Origin: Omphiscola glabra
Taxonomy: Eukaryota; Mollusca; Gastropoda; Lymnaeidae
NCBI GenBank assembly: GCA_964017045.1
Contig: OZ024804.1
Coordinates: forward strand, 25,362,899-25,426,898
DNA length: 64,000 bases
Reading direction: 5' to 3'
Shown here piece after piece: positions 33,835-45,775 of the stretch; the stretch's first letter is position 1, and every line of letters starts with the position of its first letter. Made by a program: the position numbers and the translations under genes. The notes under the pieces were generated by a model. It was not told the origin of the DNA. It did no database searches and saw nothing but the letters and a program-made list of their open reading frames with translations.

Positions 33835-34645
33835 GCCTTTTTGTAATATGCATAAAATAAACTTTTAACATTAAATTTTTCATATTTCTAATATTTTAAA
33901 CTGAACTTTGACTGTTCGCGTCATGTAAAGGGAATGAACCAAGCTTGAACATTGCAGAAACAGCAATCAACTCTGTTTGATCCGCCGAGAGGCCCGCGTT
34001 AGGGTAATAGCCTTCTGATACTTTTAAAAGACAGTTTGCATCACAATCAATCTACGCTTTTTTTTCCAGAACTAAGTTGAATGCCCCGCCCCAGGGGACA
34101 TAGTCTTCTTGGATATCGACAGACATTTCCTGGTGGCAGTGCTTGACAAGAGGAGAGAACACTAAGTTTGGATTCAGGTTAGAAATGTTCAAATGAAATT
34201 TGAACCACTGTGACGCATCCTGTTTCTGATTGGTTGGGGGTTAATGGCGGCGCCGCAGTGTCGAACGTCGTGAAATAAAAGTTGGGTTCATTTTTTTTTT
34301 AGTCGGTGAAAGTAGTAAAAAGCGTGAAGCCTGGGTGAAAGGATTTTTTTGTGCTGTTTTTTTGTTGGTTATTTCTTGTTTTAAACATTGACTTAACATA
34401 TGTAAATGTATAATCCCAATCAAGATAAGATTATTTTATTGACTCAAACAAGTGGAAATGTTTTTGTTTTTCCATTGCTTTGTTCATATACATTTCGGCA
34501 CATAAATCTATACACATGGAATAAAGTCCACATTTTCCAACTAAAACAATTTAAACACAAGACATCGAAATGAAATTATTTCACTAGTGAAAAAAAAAAT
34601 GTTTCAAATTAAATACGTGCAAGAATGGCAAAATGCCAAGATCTC

Positions 34646-34696
34646 TAAAACGTAATCTCTAAGCAAATGATTTCAGCCTAAACAAAAGGACAACAA
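34646..34696 (+). repeat. 50-bp exact duplicate, copy 1
   Basis: TAAAACGTAATCTCTAAGCA through GGACAACAA is identical to 36555-36604, while the flanks differ at once. Same orientation. Confidence 0.85.
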
Positions 34697-36554
34697 AAAT
34701 AAAATATATATCTTTTGGGCCGTCCAGGCGTCGGGGAGACGCATTATTGCGCCAAGTGCCACACATAAAAAGGAATCACTCCAGTTGTGGCTCGCCCCAG
34801 GAAAAACCTACGAATAATAATTACCCTTAATAAATATTTTCAAGTTTTATCAAGGTCAAAAAGAAGAAGAAAGAATTCGTATAAAGGTCTATACATCTTC
34901 AACAGCTTTTAAAACTGTCCATTTTTATTAATCGTTTATGAACGGCATTTTTTATTTTAAGAAGTCATGAGTTGTTTGCAAAATACATCATATATTTATT
35001 AATGTGTGATGTTATATAAAGAAAACGTATCAAAATATAAAGTATAGATTTCCCAATACCGGAATTTAAATAATTGAATTTTATTTTTTAATTTTTTTTT
35101 TTGGGAATTTAAAACTAGTATAACTTTCTCCAGAAAAATTGTAAATTGTCTCTTAAACTTACCTAACACATTATTTTTGACAACCCATCTCGTTGGAATT
35201 TATTTGAAAGATGACATTTTTCTAAAATGAGTACTAAAAATTCGAGAGAAAATTTGAAGTGCTTTTTCACAACAGCGCTTAAAATTTGTTGTAAAGCTTT
35301 CTTCTTGATTCAAATCTAAACATTTTAATTTTAAAGTTTAAAAAAATGGGTTCAAATAGGTTGGTCAAAGTGTTTATTATTTTGATATTTAAATGAGAAA
35401 AGCAGTTCGGAATGTCATAAATAGTGGCTTAATATTTTTTTAGCTCTGTTATTTAGGAAACTGTGTTACAAAAGTAGCGAAGACCCAAACGCCGTAAATT
35501 GTATGATAATTGATAAAACGTGCACTATTTACATGCACCCATTAAATTCTTACTTTTTGCACACAAAAATATATCAATTTTTTTCAAAGTTTTTATATTT
35601 TCTAGCTCAAATTAGACTAAGAATTATATTTTTTTTTAAAATCATGCTGCTATTATGCAATTCTTTAATTTACACATATCTCTATTTTCAAAGTCATTCT
35701 TTTAAAATAAATATAATTTTGAAAACAGATTATGACAGGAGCGCAAATGTTTTATAATCGAATACTTTCAACCTCTAACAAGATTAGCTTTAAATTTACA
35801 GAACATCAAATATATCGATATTTCATAGGTGACAATAATTATAATCGGTTCAAGCACCAATTGGTATTGTTTTTAAAAAATTTATAAAATATATTTTCGC
35901 ACAGCATCTCCTAGTTTTAGTCACGTCCACTCTTTGATGTTATCTTCACATCTTTTCCTCTGTCTTCCTCTTCTCCCCCCCCCCCCCCAATTGTTGTTGC
36001 GGTCCTTCAATGATTATTGTTTAATTTCATGACGTGCCAACCGTTTACCTCTAAACAGGCAGACGGGCGTAAGGTATGACAGCGCATCAGGATCAATCAC
36101 CGGCTTCCGGATCCCAAAGGTCAAGGAGCCGGTCAACAGAGCTGGAAATGTTTTTGAAAAGCCTTTAGGCGAGCTGCGCTTGTAAATGTTATTGAGAGAA
36201 ATCTTCATTTAATTCATTCCAGGCCTGATATAACAAAATTAAGGAGCGCGGCAATATGTCGAGATCTGTACAGAAAGCCTCGTATTGTAAGACATAAGAG
36301 GTTAATTTTGGGGAGATTTCTTTTTAAGGGTGTGTAGGTGGGTGAGAAAATAATGTGAGGCCATGCATCAAAGTTTATTAAATCATTTATATTAACTTCA
36401 CTTTTGTTCGTGTTTCTGTGATTAAGGCAATATTATCGGATGGCAATTTGACCCACTAACCCTCATCCTATCGAACTTAAACTTGGCAAATAGACTAGTT
36501 GCCGATGACATAACATTCTATCAAATGTTCATCCGCCATCAAATTTTCATCCCT

Positions 36555-36605
36555 AAAACGTAATCTCTAAGCAAATGATTTCAGCCTAAACAAAAGGACA
36601 ACAAG
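36555..36605 (+). repeat. 50-bp exact duplicate, copy 2
   Basis: Identical to 34646-34695 and about 1.9 kb away. Not a recognised transposon end. Confidence 0.85.
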
Positions 36606-37719
36606 TCTTCTACTTTCTCTAAAATGGATCATTAGACTGCTGTAATGTCAAGGACAATGAAATATGCCAACTAATGGTGTCAAGGACAATGACATACGCT
36701 ATCTAACGGTGTCAAGGACAATGAAATATGCCATCTAACGGTGTCAATGAAAATGAAATATGCCAACTAAAGGTGTCAAAGAGAAAGCGGAAGCTCATAG
36801 TCAATAAGTCAACAAGTCAATAAGTCAATAAGTCAACATCTGGTCTTATGTTCTTCTTTAACAACTGCATATTTAATTACAATTTTAAATACACATTTAA
36901 TTACCCATCTAGCATTTGTGTATTTTGTAGAAACCTACTTACTGTAATGATGATGCATTTTGTAGTATTGATGTATTATGTAGTATTGATGTATTAAGAA
37001 GCATGATGTATTATGTAGTATTGATGCAGCACCTACCTCCTGTCTTTGCCATGTATACTGAATATTATAATTAAAGTCTTTTTTTGCGTGCCATTCACTA
37101 ACCAGTGGTTTTCGTTTTCTCATTAAACAATCAGTAAGAAACAAAACGATAGTTTAAAAAAGTATTAATTAATTAAATACCAAATTTCTGTACAAATTAA
37201 AATGCAAAGACAACGATAGTTTCACCATACAGTTACACTGTTATTGAAATCTTTAAAAACTGAAAGTGCGCCGCACCATTGCTTTCCTATCAATTTCAAA
37301 TTAATCGACACAATACTTACATGTAAATTAAAATTCAACTTATTTTGATAGAGTTTAATCCCCCTTCAGCTGTATACAGAGTATAAGCCCACTTCAACTG
37401 TATAAGCCCGAGAGACGTAATTTGGTTGGAGCTAGGTGGGGCATTGCCCCCCCCCCACCCCTGAATTTGCATGTTTTCTGTAAACTGCTATGTAGTGTTG
37501 CACCTCTAGTAATAAACAACTTAACCAGCCGACCAAATTTTAATTTTTTCCCCGCCCCTGAAAAAAACTAAAATGACCCCCCCCCCCCCCCCGATAAATG
37601 CACAGATTAGCTCTAAAGATTTAAGGCGGGGATCGTAGATCTTAGCAACATAAGTAAAGTCAAAAACAAGACCAGTTGCTTTAAATACAAAATGGACTCT
37701 CCAATAAAAAATATAAAAA

Positions 37720-38490
37720 AAGTAACATCATCCTTTTGTAACATCATCCTTTTGTAACATCATCCTTTTGTAACATCATCCTTTTGTAACACCATCCTTT
37801 TGTAACATCATCCTTTTGTAACATCATCCTTTTGTAACATCATCCTTTTGTAACACCATCCTTTTGTAACATCATCCTTTTGTAACATCATCCTTTTGTA
37901 ACATCATCCTTTTGTAACATCATCCTTTTGTAACATCATCCTTTTGTAACATCATCCTTTTGTAACATCATCCTTTTGTAACATCATCCTTTTGTAACAT
38001 CATCAATTGTAACATAATCTTTTTGGAACATCCTCCTTTTATAACATCATCTTTTTGTAACATCATCACTTTGTATCATTATCACCTTGTAACTCCATCA
38101 CTTTGTAACATCTTCAATTGTAACATCATTTATAACATCATCACTTTGTAACGTCATCTTCTTGAAATAGTATCACTTTGTAATTTCTTCATTTTGTAAC
38201 ATCATCCTTTTGTAACATAAGCTTTTTGGAAAATCATCCTTTTATAATATTATCCCTTTGTAACATCATCACTTAATAACATCATCACTTTGGGATATAT
38301 TCCTTTTGTAACATAATCACTTTGTACTTTCATCCTCTTGTAACATCATCATTTTGTAACATAATACTTTTGTAAAATCATCACTTTGTAACATTATCAC
38401 TTTGTAACTCCATCACTTTGTAACATCTTCACTTGTAACATCATTATAACATCATCACTTTGTAACATCATCATTTTGTGACTTAAAAAA
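37720..38490. repeat. 16-bp minisatellite (TAACATCATCCTTTTG)n
   Basis: About 18 nearly perfect units to 38000, then a more degenerate tail (CATCACTTTGTAA variants) to about 38490. The sharp homogeneity gradient suggests recent expansion at the left end. Confidence 0.93.
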
Positions 38491-38597
38491 ACAAAAAACA
38501 ACCGCTGGAAACATCATTGGAATAAATAGCATTACAGATGAATGGCCTTTTCCTTGCAAACAAGTCAGTCAAACCATAAGACATCATCGTGCTAAAG

Positions 38598-38796
38598 CAG
38601 TGGTTCTCAACCTTCCCTATGCTGCGACCCCTTAATGCGTGTTCCTCGTGATGGGGCGACCCCGAACCACAAAATTATTTTCTTTGCCACTTCGTAACTG
38701 TTAGAGTATATGTGTTTTCCAATGGTCTTAGGCGACCCCTGTGTAAGGGTCGTTCGACCCCCAAACGGGTCGCGACCCACATGTTGAGAACCGCTG
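38598..38796 (+). mobile_element. SPIN-type (hAT) non-autonomous transposon, copy 2
   Basis: Left end CAGTGGTTCTCAACCTTCCC. The right end reads CAGCGGTTCTCAACATGTGG in reverse complement. The interior keeps CACAAAATTATTTTCTTTGC, GTGTTTTCCAATGGTCTTAG and GGGTCGTTCGACCCCC. Target duplications TGCTAAAG (38590-38597) and TGCCAAAG (38797-38804) match at 7 of 8. At 199 bp it has the size of SPIN_NA deletion derivatives, and it is better preserved at its ends than copy 1. Confidence 0.88.
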
Positions 38797-38799
38797 TGC

Positions 38800-39690
38800 C
38801 AAAGTCTCATGTCAGCTTTAGAAAGCAAGGGATTAAAAAAAACAAACAACGCAGTTTCTTTATTGAAACTTTGATCATCGTGCAAAAAAAAAAAACAACA
38901 ACAAGAAACAAACAAAAAGCCCAATAAAGATGTACAAACCTGGCTTCTTTTAAATCGCATCTAAATGTATCACAATGAAGGAAATGGTTTAGTTTTAAAG
39001 AATTGTCAGTCTCGCTTTCAGTTGCCTGATTTTATTTTAGTTCAGCCGTGTCGCTGAGCAGTAATTGTTTCTTAGATTGGCTGGATTTTTTTATTCTTCT
39101 CCTGTATGACCTCACGTGATATGAATTTGCCCGCTCATTGGCTAGTATTAATTGCATTGCAGTAGCATCACCTTGGTAATGACGAACGGAATTAGATTAT
39201 ACTGTGAAGGGAACACCTTGGAGCAAGCAACAGTACTAGAGGATGTTTATGACACAAATAAAGGCCTTTTGGTTTTGTCTTAGAAGTACATGACATACAT
39301 AGTACTTGAGAGTGATAAGAGATGGTCTTCGCATATGATAAATATGTGAAGTGCATAAATGGCATAATATGCCTTTTTTTCGTCAATTCTCCCCCCCCCC
39401 CCCCCCCATGTGTAAAACAAACAAATACAATTTTAATATATAAAAAATGAACTAAATTGTAATTTTTAGAATATTTTTAAAAAGAATAGCAACTGTTGCC
39501 TTTAAACGTTTACAATTATTGGAAACTATGAAGTATCGCTACAATCGATAGATTTGAGGATTCGTATTTTTAAGGTAAATCTTTTTAGAGGCTTACAGTA
39601 TTCGATTTTAAATATCGTACTATTCCAAAAATCTGCAATTCTGGTAATAAGTCAAAGTCTCCCTTTCGTTTTCCGCGTATATTGTTTTTT
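38800..39690. other. No gene seen
   Basis: A-rich and AT-rich sequence with a C-run at 39391-39407. No domains or transposon ends. Confidence 0.5.
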
Positions 39691-39990
39691 GGTTACCGCA
39701 AATTTGATCGAAAGAAATTTCGTCGACAGAAAATTGATCGACGGAAATTTGATCGAACGGAAATTTGATCAAATCTTTTTTTCAGTTCACACGTTAAAAT
39801 TTTCGTCAAATTTCTTTTTGAACGCACTATACTATACAGTAAAACAAAATAATGCGTTCAAAAAGAAATTTGACGCAAAATTTTAACGTGTAAACTAAAA
39901 AAAAAGATTCGACCAAATTTCCGTTCGATTAAATTTCCGTCGATCAATTTTCCGTCGACGCAATTTCTTTCTATCAAATTTCCGGATACG
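39691..39990. mobile_element. Foldback MITE, full copy
   Basis: Two arms of about 130 bp form a long inverted repeat around a short spacer (ACTATACTATACAGTAAAAC). The left arm starts GGTTACCGCAAATTTGATCG and the right arm ends CAAATTTCCGGATACG. Inner landmarks in both arms are GTCGAC, GATCGAACGG, TTTTTTTCAGTTCACACGTT and its complement. It can fold into one hairpin along its whole length. Flanks at 39682 and 39991 do not match well. A second copy of the right terminus lies at 40199-40215. Confidence 0.85.
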
Positions 39991-40198
39991 AAATCATTTG
40001 CATATACGTCTATTATTATGATTCTATGTCATTTGACCATGAGACCTTTGCCTATTTTTAAGCTTTAACTTATTGCATATCAGTCCTATAAGTATTTTGT
40101 TTATTACTATTAGCATAACAGTTTAAGTTTTAAAAAAAAAAAAAATAAATAAAAACAATAAATAAAAAAAATTATGTTTCATTTTTTATGGACATCTA

Positions 40199-40215
40199 AA
40201 TTTCCGGATACGTGT
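40199..40215. mobile_element. Solo right terminus of the foldback family
   Basis: AAATTTCCGGATACG without its arm. The bases after it (TGTTTTCTG) resemble those just before the 39.69 kb left end (TGTTTTTTG). A larger composite insertion of 39.69-40.215 kb is therefore possible. Confidence 0.45.
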
Positions 40216-42019
40216 TTTCTGTATTCATTCATTTGTTGGCACTTGACTAGTTTTAAGACTTAATTAACATCGTATTAAACTAACTTTACATCAATATCAT
40301 TTAAAAGGTCTATACATTTCAATATAGTTCTAGCTAAGTATTTATCATCTGCTAGCACTTGCACACATTTTACAATTAATAAATTCCTTATTTATTTACA
40401 ACCGTGAAAGCTGAATTAAATCACAAAATGGAAAGCGGCCCATGAAAGGCTGCACAAATTATGAAAATGGAATTAAAAAAAAAAAATGAAGCAAAATGGA
40501 TTAAAGGAAACAATCCTTTAGATAAAAGATAAGATTGCTATCAATTCCTAGATGCTGAAAAGTAACGAGAGTACGTGACATGCAGACACTTGTGTATTTG
40601 TCAACAGCTGTAAAGGTAAACAATCTTCTAAAGTGTCTTATGTAAAACTTTTTTTTAATAGCTAAGACAAGGCTCGTGAACATAAACGTTCGATATTATA
40701 TTTTATTGATTATAGTGATTGCTGTCTTTCCATATTGATTGCTGTCTTTCCATATTGATTGCTGTCTTTCCATATTGATTGCTGTCTTTCCATATTGATT
40801 GCTGTCTTTCCATATTGATTGCTGTCTTTCCATAGTGATTCCTGTTTTTGTTCTGGGTTTTTTTTCCCTCTACAAATTTAGCTTCTGTTCTACATACTAT
40901 TCACTGCCTGTCTTGTTTATGGCCCCACTTCGCACATGTTTATTTAATGGCTCCACTTCTTACATGTCTTGTTAATGTCTCCCTTGTTTACATGCATTAT
41001 GAATAGACCCACTGTGTACATTTATGGTTAATAGTCCCGCTGTGTACATGTCTAGTTAATGACTCCGAAGTGTACATGTCTATAGCTAAGTGCCCCCACC
41101 GCGTCCATAGCTAAGGGCTCCTTAAAGGTCTTCTTTCTAGCATTCCGATGTCATCAGACATGCTTGCATCCAATTAACTCGCTTATCTCTTCATCTTTGT
41201 CCCACTGTGTGCTTCACGTCGCAGTAGTTTTGGTCTGCATGGGAGGCCCACCAACAATGGGACATCTTTGTTCAACACAAAGATGGGGTAGTCGATCACG
41301 TGATCGATACATAAATAAACCATGTTCTAGCTCCTGGGTACAGACGGTCCTAGATGGGGCATTCAGACAAACGGAAGCTGTGTAGACAGACGGGAACTTC
41401 AGATTATATTCTATCAGACATGGTCGCACTTATAAAAGGGAAAAAAATGGGGGTGGGGGTGAATACAGCAAAGAGTTAATAGTCGAATGACTTGTGTTAA
41501 CAGAAGCCCGTTGTTAATTCTCCTCTCTGTCTCTGTTAACACGCAGTGAGTTGGCTAACGGCGGCGTTCTGTAAAGGAGCGGGCATGATGTCATTCGTAC
41601 AATTCAAAATGAAAGTCACAACACAAGAGTGGAATGGCAATTTCTTTGCAAATTTTTTTTTCTTTTCTCGTGCGTGTGTGTGTAACTGTGGAGAGAACAA
41701 TATTTTGACATAAAAATAATAAATAAAATGAAAAGAAAATGTATAAATATTGGGCAAAAAATTAGCTATTTAGAACGAAAGTGGAATAATCGGAGTCGGG
41801 TTAGTTTTGAAAGACTCCGTCTGGTAAAATTACGATGGATTTTTTAAATTAAATAATGGTTTACGACTGAGCTCGAAATGTTTAATGAATTGATGTGGTG
41901 GCTGTCGTCGTAAATTACGATCATAACGTGTATACTATTTTATAAGATACATTTGCAACGCTTCTTATGATATTGTCACATTAAAAAAATCTGCTTACAA
42001 AAATCAAAGCGAAAATCAT
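40216..42019. other. No gene seen; two small tandem arrays
   Basis: Contains a 20-bp array (GATTGCTGTCTTTCCATATT, ~7 nearly identical copies, 40715-40850) and a degenerate ~32-bp array with TGTACATGTCTAGTTAATG at 40925-41110. The overlapping 71-73-codon frames at 41164-41429 lie in unique sequence, lack recognisable domains and lie on opposite strands. Confidence 0.5.
40715..40850. repeat. 20-bp minisatellite, ~7 copies
   Basis: GATTGCTGTCTTTCCATATT repeated head to tail almost without change. Confidence 0.92.
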
Positions 42020-42962
42020 TTAGCCCTTCTTCTTCTTAGCCGTTCTCACCCCAATGGAGCATATGCCATTCATAATACGTTTCAATCTGTCCCTGTCCTG
42101 GGCTATCTTTGCTAGTTCAGCCCAGCTTTTCTTCATTTTCTTCACCTCTGTCTCTACTCCTCTCTTCCATGTGGCTCTTGTTCTTCCTCTTTTCCTGGTA
42201 CATTGAGGATCCAGTTTAGGGCCTGTCTTGTGATGTTAGTGTTTGGTTTCATTAATGTGTGCCCTATCCATCTCCATTTTCTCATTTTTAGCTTCGTCTC
42301 CAACGGAACACTTGATGTTCTCTCCCAAAGGACAGTGTTACAAATTTTGTCAAACCATCTTATTTTGAGGATCCTACGCAAGCATCTGTTTATAAAAACT
42401 TGCAGTTTTTAATGTTTGTTTTTGTTGTTCTCCAATTTCACAGCCATATTTTTAACTTAGTTTTTGTCAGTATTTCACTTGAGTTCCAGATGTTTCGCAG
42501 GGCATTGTATGCTCCTCTGGCCTTTTGGACCCTAGATTTTATGCCCTCATCTGTGGCAACGTTTTTATTTATGATGCTTCCCATGTATGTAAAAGTCTCA
42601 ACTTCTTCAAGAGAGGTTCCTCTCAGGTTAATTCCAATGACTCCATCATCCACTGCATTCATTTTGAAGGTCTTGGTTTTCTCTTTATTTATGCTAAGTT
42701 AATCTTGCAGTGATACTGAGACAAGTTTTGTTGTTTTCTCCTGCATTTGTTTATCACTATGTGATAAAAGTGCAATTTCATCTGCAAAATCAAAATCCCG
42801 AAAGGTTTCCACTGGATTCTATTTTTCCGATCCCGTGTTGTTTCTCTCAAGATCCAGTCAATGGATAACAGAAAGAGGAATGGTGACAGCATGCATTCCT
42901 GTCGAACTCCAAATTCTATCGTAAATGGATTTGTGAGTTTACCTTCATGTGTAACCCTGGGA
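42020..42962 (-). pseudogene. RTE-like LINE reverse transcriptase, 5'-truncated and frameshifted
   Basis: The minus strand encodes, in order, RVTHEGKLTNPF, GVRQECMLSPFLFLLSIDWI (RT block with Q-G changed to Q-E), a catalytic block reading FADEIALLSH where FADD is expected, ETFTYMGSIINK, RVQKARGAYNALRNIWNSS, ILKIRWFDKICN, WRWIGHTLMK and a C-terminal TWKRGVE..WAELAKIAQDRDR, ending at a stop at 42020-42022. These blocks are typical of RTE/BovB-like and related elements of marine invertebrates. At least two frameshifts and an internal stop separate them, and everything upstream of the RT palm is missing. It is a dead insertion. Confidence 0.88.
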
Positions 42963-43917
42963 GACCTAACACAGAAAAGAAAATCTTATCAGCTCAAGTT
43001 CCTGTTTAAATCACGAGAAAAGACAGCTTAAAAGACATTAGATGGAGACGACATTTCGTGGGTCACCTGACTGAACATTTCCAGATACTTTTTATGGTTG
43101 GACCAGACCTGTTTACCCTCAAAATCTTAAAATCGTACAATTTCATCACAAAATCGTTCGATACATTATCTTAATAGTAAAAAAACACTCAGTATATATA
43201 ATGTATACACCTCAAAATCGTACATTGTACGCCAAAATCGTAAGATTAAACAGGTATGTTGCACACTGCAAGTTTTCTATCAGTTATTTTAATTAAGCGC
43301 CTATAGGAATGTTAGGTTGTTGTTTTTTTCTTCTATCTCCAATTTCTTTAATTTTGTATTTTTGTAACCTCTAGCGAATGCGCCAAGTCAGGGGAGCTAA
43401 CTTGATAATTTATTAAAGTATAATGTGGCTTAATTATCTTTCTTAGATTCGCATAAGGGTGACTGTCCTCTCAAAGCTTGTCAAACTTTTCCTAGATCTT
43501 TTATCTCGGCTTATTTAGACACACACAAATAGAAATAACATTTTCATTTGTAACTTGAATCTTCTCTTTTATTTCCACTGATCCAGGATCTTTTGATCGT
43601 TCCATCCTAACCTTTCGGCCAACACTTTGTATAAAGTAAAATGGTGTAATTTATTTAATTTGTGTTCATTTGTTGTTTTTTGAAAATGCAATTTTTTTTA
43701 TATTTTTTTTGCACCAAACACACAACACTGTAAAACTGCTGTAAAGGGATTTGCTGGTGCATAATTTTTCAACCAAACATCACTGGTCAAATAAAAGTAA
43801 AGAAACAATTTTTTTTTTTAATTTCTAATTTAATAGATGTTCAATTTGAATTAATGGCCGATTTACAGTGTAAAGAAATGTGGGCATGGCATGTAATATT
43901 CAGTTCACACAATCAAA
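42963..43917. other. No gene seen
   Basis: AT-rich, with a short run of CAAAATCGTACA repeats at 43125-43250. No domains. Confidence 0.5.
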
Positions 43918-44215
43918 ATTATCGTCAAATTTTTTTTTATGATCCCACTGATTATCGTCAAATTTTTTTTTATGATCCCACTGATTATCGTCAAATTTTT
44001 TTGTATGATCCCACTGATTATCGTCAAATTTTTGTGTATGATCCCACTGATTATCGTCAAATTTTTGTGTATGATCCCACTGATTATCGTCAAATTTTTT
44101 TGTATGATCCCACTGTTTATCGTCAAATTTTTTTGTATGATCCCACTGATTATCGTCAAATTTTTTTGTATGATCCCACTGATTATCGTCAAATTTTTTT
44201 GTATGATCCCACTAT
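43918..44215. repeat. 33-bp minisatellite, 9 copies
   Basis: Unit ATTATCGTCAAATTTTTTTG plus TATGATCCCACTG. Length variation is confined to single-base changes in the T run, so the period stays 33 and three frames remain open (141 and 99 codons plus strand, 95 minus). No sign of translation. Confidence 0.93.
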
Positions 44216-44705
44216 TTTGTACATTGTTTCTTATTTGATAGTGTCAAAATCGAAAGGAAATCGACTTGCACTGATTTGATTTTCTTTCTATGCTTTGTTC
44301 AGCTATTAGTTACACGCCTTCAGGTGACAATTAAAACTCCTAGAGAAATTTTATTAAATAACTGAATGTATTATCAATGAATAGTAAGGACTTTGCCTTT
44401 ATTTTTGGTTGGTCTATCAGCTACAAAGTAAATCATAGAATGTGTGCCTCCACTTTAATCAAATCAATTTTTCTTTCTTCTCTTTATTCTGCTCAGTTAA
44501 TTTTTTTTTCCATTCTCTTATATATTATGGTAATATAATATGCTAATTTGAGCAATTTACACAAATTAAAATATAACGAAAATTTGTATAATAGTATAAA
44601 CATCTTCTGAACATTAAACATCTATACTTATTGTAAACAAGAATTTTATAAACATCTTGTAAATAATATTGATGATCAAGGTAAGTAATAGAAGGATTTC
44701 AACGA

Positions 44706-44732
44706 TTTTTTTTTTTTTAAAGAATATTTATT
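44706..44732 (-). promoter_or_regulatory. Candidate minus-strand polyadenylation site
   Basis: AATAAA on the minus strand (plus TTTATT at 44727-44732), followed 8 nt later by a run of about 13 A (44706-44718). It lies downstream of the receptor gene with no intervening minus-strand gene. It could be the end of a long 3' UTR, or the tail of a retro-inserted sequence. Confidence 0.3.
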
Positions 44733-45104
44733 AGCCTGCCATAAATTACAAAATCTTGAACAAAAGGCTGTGATCCCATAGTACAGTCATACACAATGTA
44801 CAACAAGCTAATGGCTACTTCCTGGTTACAACACAATATAAACCCAAAGATTACAGTATAGCCGTAGGCCAAGTAGTCAAGGTGGCTGACCTTCCCTGAT
44901 GGCACTAACATGTTTAAAGCTCTCTATAAATATATAACTATATATACATAAATTATATATCAAGTGATAACAAGTATAGATTTTGATAACATGCTTTGGT
45001 TAAGTTGAGGTTTTCAGTTGAGCAAAAAAAAAAATTGCAACATAAATATTCAGTGGCAAATTCAGAACAAAGTGACACACGTGTGTTATCACTGTAATTT
45101 ATGG

Positions 45105-45775
45105 GGATGGCATAGGGATGGTGGGTTGAGGTAAAGATGGCAGGAGTGAGGTAAGGATTGCAGAAGTGGGAAAAAGATGGCAGGAATGGGGTAGGGATGG
45201 CAGAATTGGAATAGGGATCGCAGGAGTGAGGTAAGGATGGCACAAGTGGTATAAAGATGGCAGGAATGGGGTAAGGATGGCAGGAATGTGGTAAGGATGG
45301 CAGGAATGTGGTAGGGATGGCAGAAGTGGGATAAAGATGGCGGAAATGGGGTAGGGATGGCAGAAGTGGGATAAAGATGGCAGGAATGGGTAGGGATGGC
45401 AGAAGTGGGATAAATATGGCGGGAATGGGGTAGGGATGGCAGAAGTGGGATAAAGATGGCGGGAATTGGGTAGGGATGGCAGAAGTGGGATAGGGATCGC
45501 AGGAGTGAGGTAGGGATGGCAGAAGTGGGATAAAGATGGTGGGAATGGGTAGGGATGGCAGAAGTGGGATAAATATGGCGGAAATGGGGTAGGGATGGCA
45601 GAAGTGGGATAAAGATGGCGGGAATTGGGTAGGGATGGCAGAAGTGGGATAGGGATCGCAGGAGTAAGGTAGGGATGGCAGAAGTGGGATAAAGATGGCA
45701 GGAATGGGGTAAGGATAGCAGGAGTGGGGTAGGGATTGCAGGAGTGAGGTAAAGTTGGTGGGTAAGGATGGCAGG
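45105..45775. repeat. ~20-bp GGATGGCAG minisatellite, ~33 units
   Basis: Degenerate units such as GGCAGAAGTGGGATAAAGAT and GGCAGGAATGGGGTAGGGAT, with a higher-order pattern repeated every ~120-180 bp. The two long minus-strand frames (286 and 234 codons, Pro/Ser/His-rich) are translations of the array plus flanks and overlap each other. Confidence 0.9.

Larger units (their letters stand above)
32940..37715. other. No gene seen; assorted short repeats
   Basis: AT-rich sequence holding an (AT)n run at 33808-33832, a 50-bp identical pair at 34646 and 36555, a ~32-bp repeat (GGTGTCAAGGACAATGAAAT) at 36640-36780, AGTCAATA repeats at 36798-36838, a GTAGTATTGATGTATTAT repeat at 36961-37030 and C-runs at 35977, 37447 and 37577. 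Frames at 33373-33582, 35503-35757 and 36014-36208 have no recognisable domain. Confidence 0.5.

Noticed and set aside
43918..44215. CRISPR-like regular repeats
   Set aside because: This and the other arrays are head-to-tail without unique spacers, and the genome is eukaryotic.
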